In this document: one piece after another, positions 58,473 to 64,000 of the stretch
Layout: every line of letters begins with the position of its first letter
Numbering within the stretch: the stretch's first letter is position 1
NCBI RefSeq assembly: GCF_001294205.1
Contig: NZ_LAQT01000027.1
Location: 1 to 64,000 of the forward strand
Origin: Amantichitinum ursilacus
GTDB taxonomy: Bacteria > Pseudomonadota > Gammaproteobacteria > Burkholderiales > Chitinibacteraceae
Direction of reading: 5' to 3'
Length of the DNA: 64,000 nt
Notes under the pieces: model-generated
What the model was told of the DNA's origin: nothing
Database searches by the model: none
Seen by the model: only the letters and a program-made list of their open reading frames with translations
Program-made: the position numbers and the translations under genes

Positions 58473-59699
58473 TTAATGCTCCGGCGCAGGCGTCGCGGTG
58501 GGCGCGACACCGCTACCGGCCGCCAGCGGCAAGCGTACTTCCACCCGCGTGCCCTTGCCGGGCACCGACACCAACTCGAAGTCGCCACCGCGGGCCACGA
58601 TGCGTTGGCGCATACCCAGAATGCCGTGCGTGCGCGGTGTATTGCGCGCTTCTTCGGTCATGCCCACGCCGTTATCGGCCACGGTAAACCAGATTTCGTC
58701 CGGGTCCAGTTGCAGCAACAAATCCACGCGGGTGGCCTGGGCATATTTGGCGGCGTTGGTGAGTGCCTCTTGCGCCACGCGGAACAGCGCCAGTGAGATA
58801 TCTTCGGGCAGATGCTGCGCTTTGGCGTCCAGATCCAGCCCCAGTTGCCAGCCGTTGACGTCGGCCATTTCACCGGCAGCAAATTCCAGCGCTTCCACCA
58901 GGCCAAACTGCGTCAGCAAGGTGGGGCGCATGCCATCGATAATGCGGCGCTTCATCTGGATGGCTTCGGACAGGTTGTTCAGCACGCGCTGCAGCTTGTC
59001 CTGGATTTCCGGCACGCTATCGCCCAACTTGCGCGCTGACCAACTCACATCAATGCGCGCAGCGGTCAGGATTGAACCCAGCTCATCGTGCAGTTCGCGC
59101 GCCAGTTGCGATTTCTCGGCTTCGGTCACGTCTTGCAGATGGCGCGCCAGCTCTTCCAGCTGCGCCGTGCGCTCGCGCACTTGCAAGTCCAGCAGATCGT
59201 TGTGTTGTTCCAGCTCCTGCATCAGCCGCGACTGCGCTTGCAAGCTGTCGTTGAGCAGCGTGGCCTGGCGGCGCAAGGCGGCTTCGCGCTCAAACGCGGC
59301 CGACACATCACTAACCTGAATCACGCAAAAATGCTGCTCGGACGAATGCCGCAACGGCAGAATCTGGATGGCCTGGTGCAGGCGATCGTGCTTGTTGGCG
59401 GGATTCGCGTACAAGGGCAAAGGATTGCGGTTGAGCGATCCGGTCAGTATGGCCGGTTGATGCAACAGCAAGGCTTGCTGGATGGCCGCTTCAAACCGCG
59501 TACCCGACAAACCCGGAAACAGTTCGAGCACCGGTCGATGCAGCGCCGTGTCTCGCGCGATGCCGGAATGACGCGACATCCAGTCGTTCCATTCCAGTAC
59601 GCGCAGCGACTGGTCGACCACGATCACGCCAAGGTTCAGCGTCACCAGTACCTGTTCGCATAACGGGCCGATTTCCACCATGTGCTCTTGGGTCTCCAT
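58473..59699 (-). CDS. Cytoplasmic PAS sensor kinase, NarX/DesK type
   Basis: A 408-residue kinase starting at ATG 59699. A PAS sensor region (about 10-135, LGVIVVDQSLRVLEWNDWMSRH), a coiled coil (about 135-205), a HisKA_3 domain with ARELHDELGSILTAAR and an ATPase domain with QEALTNAAKYAQAT and DNGVGM..GILGMRQRI follow. No membrane segment. It follows cheC by two bases, and a response regulator lies upstream, so all three are probably co-transcribed. No LuxR-type partner is adjacent. Confidence 0.9.
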   Translation of the reverse strand: METQEHMVEIGPLCEQVLVTLNLGVIVVDQSLRVLEWNDWMSRHSGIARDTALHRPVLELFPGLSGTRFEAAIQQALLLHQPAILTGSLNRNPLPLYANPANKHDRLHQAIQILPLRHSSEQHFCVIQVSDVSAAFEREAALRRQATLLNDSLQAQSRLMQELEQHNDLLDLQVRERTAQLEELARHLQDVTEAEKSQLARELHDELGSILTAARIDVSWSARKLGDSVPEIQDKLQRVLNNLSEAIQMKRRIIDGMRPTLLTQFGLVEALEFAAGEMADVNGWQLGLDLDAKAQHLPEDISLALFRVAQEALTNAAKYAQATRVDLLLQLDPDEIWFTVADNGVGMTEEARNTPRTHGILGMRQRIVARGGDFELVSVPGKGTRVEVRLPLAAGSGVAPTATPAPEH

Positions 59700-59701
59700 G
59701 C

Positions 59702-60319
59702 TTAGCTCCGCATGGCTTTCTGGATAAAGCGTTCGATGCGTTCGACGAAGCCCTGGTACGAACGCACATCTTGTACAAACGCCACGTGGCCGCTGATTTC
59801 GTATTTCTCCACCGAGAAATCGATATGCAGCAGCATCACCACCTGCTCTTGTTCGTCGGTGGCGCCTTGCATGATCTCGACGCAATCACCTTGCTTGAAC
59901 ACCGGCAACGAAATCGAAAACTCGCCTTCCAGCAAATTGGTGATGGTGCCAATGCACGCGTTCAGGATGATGTTGCCCACCTCGGTCAGCGCTTCGCGTT
60001 CGATCTCGGACACAAAGGTCAGATCCACCGATTCGCCCAACATCAACCGCACCAGCTGCAGGCTTTTTTCTTCGGGGAAAATCAGGATCGCATCGGCGCC
60101 AAATTCGCCGCGCAGTACTTGCGTGATGCTGCACACGCGACGGCTGGTGCCGCCCAGCACCAGCGCAGCCTCTTTGCGCCGCATCAGCCGCACCGACGGA
60201 ATGCTCAGCTTGACTTCCTCGTTCACCAGCGTCGACAGCGCCGCAGCGGCGCGGCCCATGCCGATATTGAACACCTCCTCGAGGGTTTCTTTCTGTAGTT
60301 CAGTCAGCACAATATTCAT
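59702..60319 (-). CDS. cheC: CheC-family phosphatase
   Basis: A 205-residue protein with both CheC active-site helices: EVFNIGMGRAAAAL (E15, N18) and EREALTEVGNIILNACIGTI (E113, N116). CheC/CheX/FliY proteins dephosphorylate CheY-P. Preceded by a single-domain response regulator, five bases upstream, its likely substrate. A LytTR or HTH output is absent, so the pathway ends in protein signalling. Confidence 0.88.
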   Translation of the reverse strand: MNIVLTELQKETLEEVFNIGMGRAAAALSTLVNEEVKLSIPSVRLMRRKEAALVLGGTSRRVCSITQVLRGEFGADAILIFPEEKSLQLVRLMLGESVDLTFVSEIEREALTEVGNIILNACIGTITNLLEGEFSISLPVFKQGDCVEIMQGATDEQEQVVMLLHIDFSVEKYEISGHVAFVQDVRSYQGFVERIERFIQKAMRS

Positions 60320-60324
60320 GGCGT

Positions 60325-60699
60325 TTACATTCCGAACAGGATTTTGCGGACGCCTGCTTCGTTAATGGGTTTCTCGACGACCGCCACGAAGAAAATGCCC
60401 AGGCCTTGCAGCTTGCGCCGCATGCTGTCCTGGATATTGGCCGTTACGATGGCGATCCGGGCGGTCGGGCACACTTCGGTAATGCGTTGGGCGGCCTCGA
60501 TGCCGTCCATTTCGGGCATGTTCAAGTCCAGCGTCACCAGATCTGGCGTCACCGTCTTCAGTTTTTCCAGCGCATCAACGCCTGAGCTGGCGTGCACAAA
60601 CTGCCAGTCCGGCATCTGATCCGAAATATGGTTCTGCACCATCATGCGTGATACCGAGCTATCGTCCACGATCAAGACGGTCTTGACGTCGCTTGCCAT
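60325..60699 (-). CDS. Single-domain response regulator (CheY-like)
   Basis: A 124-residue receiver: VDDSSVSR at the acidic pocket, phospho-acceptor D58 in TLDLNMPEMDG, IVTANIQ (Thr), EKPIN (Lys). No output domain. It precedes cheC in the same transcript. An AT-rich 80-base gap separates it from the STAS gene and may hold a promoter. Confidence 0.92.
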   Translation of the reverse strand: MASDVKTVLIVDDSSVSRMMVQNHISDQMPDWQFVHASSGVDALEKLKTVTPDLVTLDLNMPEMDGIEAAQRITEVCPTARIAIVTANIQDSMRRKLQGLGIFFVAVVEKPINEAGVRKILFGM

Positions 60700-60778
60700 G
60701 CTTTTCCCTTTTGCTGGTTGCTACCAGATCTGAGTTTTTTAATGTGTTTGCGTTGCCGTAACTGGATTACGTCATTTT

Positions 60779-61018
60779 TTATATGGTTCGTATGCCGCTA
60801 TTGCACACGATCTCGACAAACGGGTCTGTCGGTGCCCCGCCGACCCGCGCGCCCGCGCACAGCGCGATCTGCCACAACGCCGCGTGCAAATGGCGACAGC
60901 CGCTCAGGTCGAGCGGCGCATCGGGATTATCCAGCAATGCGTTCAGTAATGCTTGCGCATCGCCCACCGGGCAAATGCCGGTCAGCATGATGCGGCCGTT
61001 CTGTAGTTGTACGCTCAT
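60779..61018 (-). CDS. STAS-domain protein, lacking the phospho-serine
   Basis: A 79-residue protein whose ATG overlaps the CheA stop (ATGA). VQLQNGRIMLTGICPVGDAQALLNALL and PLDLSGCRHLHAALWQIAL give the STAS fold; the usual DSSG with the phosphorylated serine is replaced by HAALWQ. It may be a binding partner that is not phosphorylated. Confidence 0.75.
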   Translation of the reverse strand: MSVQLQNGRIMLTGICPVGDAQALLNALLDNPDAPLDLSGCRHLHAALWQIALCAGARVGGAPTDPFVEIVCNSGIRTI

Positions 61019-63471
61019 CGCACCAGCCCCGCCGGGTTAAGCACCAGAAACACCTCGCCGGTGCCGGCCATCGCCGTGCCGACATACTGCGGCAAGCCCG
61101 CCAATGCACCTTCCAGCGGCCGGATCAGCACATCCACCGTGTCCAGCAACTGGTCCACCAGCAACACAAAGTCGCCCGGCGCGGTGGTGATCTGCAAGGC
61201 GCGGCCGCGCGTGCCTGCGGGCAACTGCAGCAAACCGGCCAGATCGAACACGGCAAACATCTGCTCGCGCCAGACCAGCGTTTGCGCGCCTTTGACCGTT
61301 TGCAGCGTGGTGCGCGCCAGTGGCAACGATTCGACCAGACTGCTGACCGGCAGGCCAAACAGTTGCTCGCCCGCACGCACCAGCAGCACACGCGACAGCA
61401 TCATGCTGACCGGCATGCTAAGGCTGATGCGCGTGCCCTGCCCGGGCGTGCTGGCCAGTTGCACTTCGCCACCCAGTTGCCGCAGCGTGGTGCGTACCAC
61501 GTCCATGCCCACGCCGCGCCCCGAAATCTCCGAGACCGCCGCCGAGGTCGAAAAGCCCGGCTCAAATACCAGTTGCAGCAAGGCCTCATCATCGATGCGC
61601 TCAGCGCGTTCGGCATCGATCAAACCTTGGGCGCGGGCGCGCGCACGCACTTTGGCCGGGTCGATGCCCGCGCCATCGTCGCTGATTTCCAGCACCACAC
61701 GTTCTTCCTGCTGTTGCGCCTGCACGCGCAAGCGGCCGTGCGGCGGCTTGCCCGAAGCGCGCCGCACTTCGGCGTCTTCGATGCCATGGTCCAGCGCGTT
61801 GCGCAGCAAATGCACCAGCGGCTCGTGCAGCGCATCCACCACGGCCTTGTCGGCAAACGCCTCGCCGCCACTCAATTCAAAATCCACCGGTTTGCCCAGC
61901 TTGCGCTCCAGACTGCGCACCAGCCGCGGCAAGCGTTCAAACACCCGTTCCAGCGGCACCAGCCGCATTTTTTGCACCACGTTCAGCAAATGGTTAATTT
62001 GCCGATCCAGCTGTTGCATCGGCGCGGTAAACGCCAGTTGCATTTGCTGCGCGTTGATCGTGGTTTGCAGCGTGTGCCGCGTAATCAGTAGTTCGCTGAG
62101 CAAGCCCAGCGCCTCGTCCACCTGTTCCGCGCCAATGCGCAGACGTTCGTTGCTGACCGTCGGGGTGACCGGCGCTGCGGCAACGGGCGCATCGGGCGCG
62201 CAGCTTTGCAGCAACTGGGTGATTGCAGCCACCAGGGCATCCGCTTGCAAGGTGGGCGCATCGTCTTCCGGGCGCACGCCGTCCAGCACGCCGCTGCGAT
62301 CCAGCGCGCGCGCCACATTGGTCACCACCATGCGTACCGACGGCAACACCACCGGCAAGCGTTCGGGCGCCGAAGCCACCAGCACATCGCGTTGTTGTTT
62401 CAGCAGCGCCAGATGCAAGGGCAACCGTGCCTCGGCGCTGGCGGCATTGCCGGGCGCAGGCGCAACGGGCGTCAGCGCGGACCAGTCGGGCTGCTCGTTC
62501 TGAATGGCGTAATTAAGCAGATAGCGCAACGCCGTCGGTGCGGCTTGCGCGTTCACCAGCGCTTCCAGCCACAGCGCCGTGCTGCGCGCGCGCGGCGACG
62601 GCGGCACGGCAGCCAGCAAGGTGGCGGCCTGGTCCAGCAACTGGCCGGTGCGGGCATCATTCAGCGCTTGCAGCAAAGGCGGCAATACCTGCGCCAGGGC
62701 CTCATCACGCGGCGGCAACTGGATCAGCTGCAGCGGCTGCAACTCGTACAGATCGAACTCACCGCTGCAATCAAACTTGATCTTTTCAATGGCGCTGGCC
62801 GGGCTGTGGCTTAACGCAAACCAGGTCAGCAGATTGCGAAACGGGTCCAGCTCAGCCAGCGCGGGCAAAGTCTGGTTAGGGATGAAGCCCAGCGCCAGCA
62901 GCTCGTCAATCTGGCGCACGTTATACAGCGGGTCTTCGCCGGCAAAAAACGCGCCTTCATCGGGGCGATAGCGCAGCAGCACCAGCGGACGCTGGTTTTG
63001 CAATGCCGATTGCAGCGCGCGGATGCGCTCGGCCTCGGGCAGGCAACGCAACCAGGCGGCTTGCAGCGGCGGGGCTACGCGCTCGGAAGGCGCAGCATGC
63101 GCATCCGGGGCATGCGCCGCCAGGCGCGCTTGCAGCGCGGCATCGTCGCTGAGCGGCGCGTCGGCTTCAATCTGGTCGATCCATTCGCCCAACTGATCGG
63201 CCACCTCAAACAACACATCCACCAGCGCGGTATCCAGCGCCAGCGAGCCATCGCGCACCGCCGCCAGCACGGTTTCGCCGTTGTGCGTCAGGTGCGTGAC
63301 CGGTTCGTAATCAAACAGCCCGGCATTGCCTTTGATGGTATGAAACGCGCGGAACAAGCGATGTACACTTTGCGCATCGGCCTCGCCGCGCCGGGCCAGC
63401 GCCAGCACGTCGCCCATGTCGCCAATCAATTCGCGACTTTCGCCAATAAAGCCCGCTAACAGAGGGTTCAT
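61015..63471 (-). CDS. cheA: CheA-type chemotaxis histidine kinase
   Basis: An 818-residue kinase. Hpt domain (about 1-105) with H44 in FRAFHTIKGNAGLF. A long middle region (about 130-420) is unlike the classical CheY-binding P2. Dimerisation (about 435-510), ATPase with LLRNALDHGIED and GRGVGMDVVRTTLRQLGG (about 520-685), and a CheW-like domain (about 690-818) follow. No receiver is fused. It overlaps cheY upstream and the STAS gene downstream. Confidence 0.93.
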   Translation of the reverse strand: MNPLLAGFIGESRELIGDMGDVLALARRGEADAQSVHRLFRAFHTIKGNAGLFDYEPVTHLTHNGETVLAAVRDGSLALDTALVDVLFEVADQLGEWIDQIEADAPLSDDAALQARLAAHAPDAHAAPSERVAPPLQAAWLRCLPEAERIRALQSALQNQRPLVLLRYRPDEGAFFAGEDPLYNVRQIDELLALGFIPNQTLPALAELDPFRNLLTWFALSHSPASAIEKIKFDCSGEFDLYELQPLQLIQLPPRDEALAQVLPPLLQALNDARTGQLLDQAATLLAAVPPSPRARSTALWLEALVNAQAAPTALRYLLNYAIQNEQPDWSALTPVAPAPGNAASAEARLPLHLALLKQQRDVLVASAPERLPVVLPSVRMVVTNVARALDRSGVLDGVRPEDDAPTLQADALVAAITQLLQSCAPDAPVAAAPVTPTVSNERLRIGAEQVDEALGLLSELLITRHTLQTTINAQQMQLAFTAPMQQLDRQINHLLNVVQKMRLVPLERVFERLPRLVRSLERKLGKPVDFELSGGEAFADKAVVDALHEPLVHLLRNALDHGIEDAEVRRASGKPPHGRLRVQAQQQEERVVLEISDDGAGIDPAKVRARARAQGLIDAERAERIDDEALLQLVFEPGFSTSAAVSEISGRGVGMDVVRTTLRQLGGEVQLASTPGQGTRISLSMPVSMMLSRVLLVRAGEQLFGLPVSSLVESLPLARTTLQTVKGAQTLVWREQMFAVFDLAGLLQLPAGTRGRALQITTAPGDFVLLVDQLLDTVDVLIRPLEGALAGLPQYVGTAMAGTGEVFLVLNPAGLVR

Positions 63472-63842
63472 GCGCTCGCGCCGCCGGTCAGCATATCGGC
63501 GTACACCACCAGTTCGGTGGCATCCACCGGTTTAAGCAGGCACAGATTGGCGCCGGTTTGCGCGGCGCGCTCGCGGTGGCGTTCCAGCGCTTCGGTGGTG
63601 ATGATCATGGCGGGCGTGGCGCTGGAGCGGGCGTCTTCACGCAAGGCCGCCAGCAAACTGTAGCCATCCATGCGCGGCATGTTCACGTCGATCACAAACA
63701 GATCAAACGTATCGACCAGCGCTTTTTCCAGCCCTTCGATGCCGTTGGCGGCTTCGGCCACGGCATAGCCCGCGGCCTCCAGAATCTGCCGGTGGTACAT
63801 GCGCACCGTGGTGGCGTCATCAACAATCAGAACCCGTTTCAT
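63468..63842 (-). CDS. cheY: CheY-type response regulator
   Basis: A 124-residue receiver started at ATG 63842 behind AGGAG. VDDATTVRMY at the pocket, D52 in VIDVNMPRMDGYS, and LLKPVDA are visible. Its end overlaps the cheA start (ATGA) and its start follows the cheR stop by one base. Confidence 0.92.
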   Translation of the reverse strand: MKRVLIVDDATTVRMYHRQILEAAGYAVAEAANGIEGLEKALVDTFDLFVIDVNMPRMDGYSLLAALREDARSSATPAMIITTEALERHRERAAQTGANLCLLKPVDATELVVYADMLTGGASA

Positions 63843-63843
63843 A

Positions 63844-64000
63844 TCAGCCTTCTCCTGACGGCTTTTGGTACACAATCACCTCGCCCAGGCGGCGCGCCCG
63901 AAACAACGGTGAGATCCGGCTCATGGATTCGGAATGTCCCAAACAGATATATCCGCCTGGCGCCAACACTTCAAACAAGTGATCGGCCGCCAGCCGGCGT
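63844..64000 (-). CDS. cheR: CheR methyltransferase, C-terminal part (cut by window edge)
   Basis: The last 51 codons read from the window edge: LFEVLAPGGYICLGHSES, then MSRISPLFRARRLGEVIVYQ, ending KPSGEG. That is the C terminus of CheR, which methylates chemoreceptor glutamates using S-adenosylmethionine. It belongs to the same operon as cheY and cheA. Confidence 0.88.
   Translation of the reverse strand, partial: RRLAADHLFEVLAPGGYICLGHSESMSRISPLFRARRLGEVIVYQKPSGEG

Overview
The window is high-GC (about 60 %) bacterial chromosome with closely packed genes. MalEFGK-type sugar uptake, NsrR/NnrS, a Suv3-like helicase, TonB receptors, PEP-CTERM proteins and CheA/CheC signalling point to a betaproteobacterium, probably of the Neisseriales (Chitinibacteraceae or Chromobacteriaceae-like soil or water genera). 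That placement is inferred from gene content, not from a marker gene. I saw no rRNA, tRNA, CRISPR array, prophage or IS transposase.

Layout. 0-6.5 kb: a repeat cluster, a hybrid histidine kinase, a secreted GH128-like beta-1,3-glucanase, a small GhoS-like protein, and a divergent GNAT / XRE-cupin pair. 6.7-19.6 kb: a complete beta-galactan utilisation locus. A minus-strand operon runs GH35 beta-galactosidase, MalK-type ATPase, MalE-type binding protein, MalF, MalG, secreted GH53 endo-galactanase, GH42 beta-galactosidase. A divergent LacI-type regulator has candidate operators between it and the operon. 19.7-25.1 kb: AhpD-like protein, lytic transglycosylase, an envelope operon (two beta-barrel proteins, a DUF2092 protein, a small exported protein) and another beta-barrel protein. 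25.2-29.2 kb: PEP-CTERM protein, LytS/LytTR two-component pair, small membrane protein, CsbD. 29.9-35.3 kb: TonB receptor, sulfonate-type binding protein, flavoprotein and double-cluster ferredoxin, resembling an organosulfur or anion acquisition operon without its own permease. 35.5-39.5 kb: PEP-CTERM protein, chemoreceptor, small unknowns. 39.9-42.5 kb: two Roadblock/LC7 proteins, an unrecognised 326-residue protein and a small Ras-like GTPase. 42.5-49.9 kb: ArsC, PhyH oxygenase, a VOC gene broken by an amber codon, two coupled PEP-CTERM genes, nnrS/nsrR with an NsrR box, a secreted protein, proline iminopeptidase. 50-58.4 kb: two hydrolases, a TacA/TacT-type toxin-antitoxin pair, an Fsr exporter with an AraC regulator, a DUF2778 (Tlde1-like) effector with a putative immunity partner, a Suv3-like helicase. 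58.5-64 kb: a chemosensory cluster (cheR partial, cheY, cheA, STAS, then cheY2, cheC, histidine kinase).

Two families of palindromic dispersed repeats punctuate the window. Family 1 composites are bounded by TAGGGTGGGTC and its complement and occur at eight places, mostly at gene 3' ends or between convergent genes. One lies inside the galactan operon exactly between malE and malF, where E. coli has REP sequences. Another pair flanks a duplicated gene tail.

The best candidates for an under-described system are the Roadblock-GTPase cassette (39.9-42.5 kb), the effector-immunity pair (55.4-56.3 kb), the TonB / binding protein / flavoprotein / ferredoxin operon (29.9-35.3 kb) and the composite repeats as operon punctuation.
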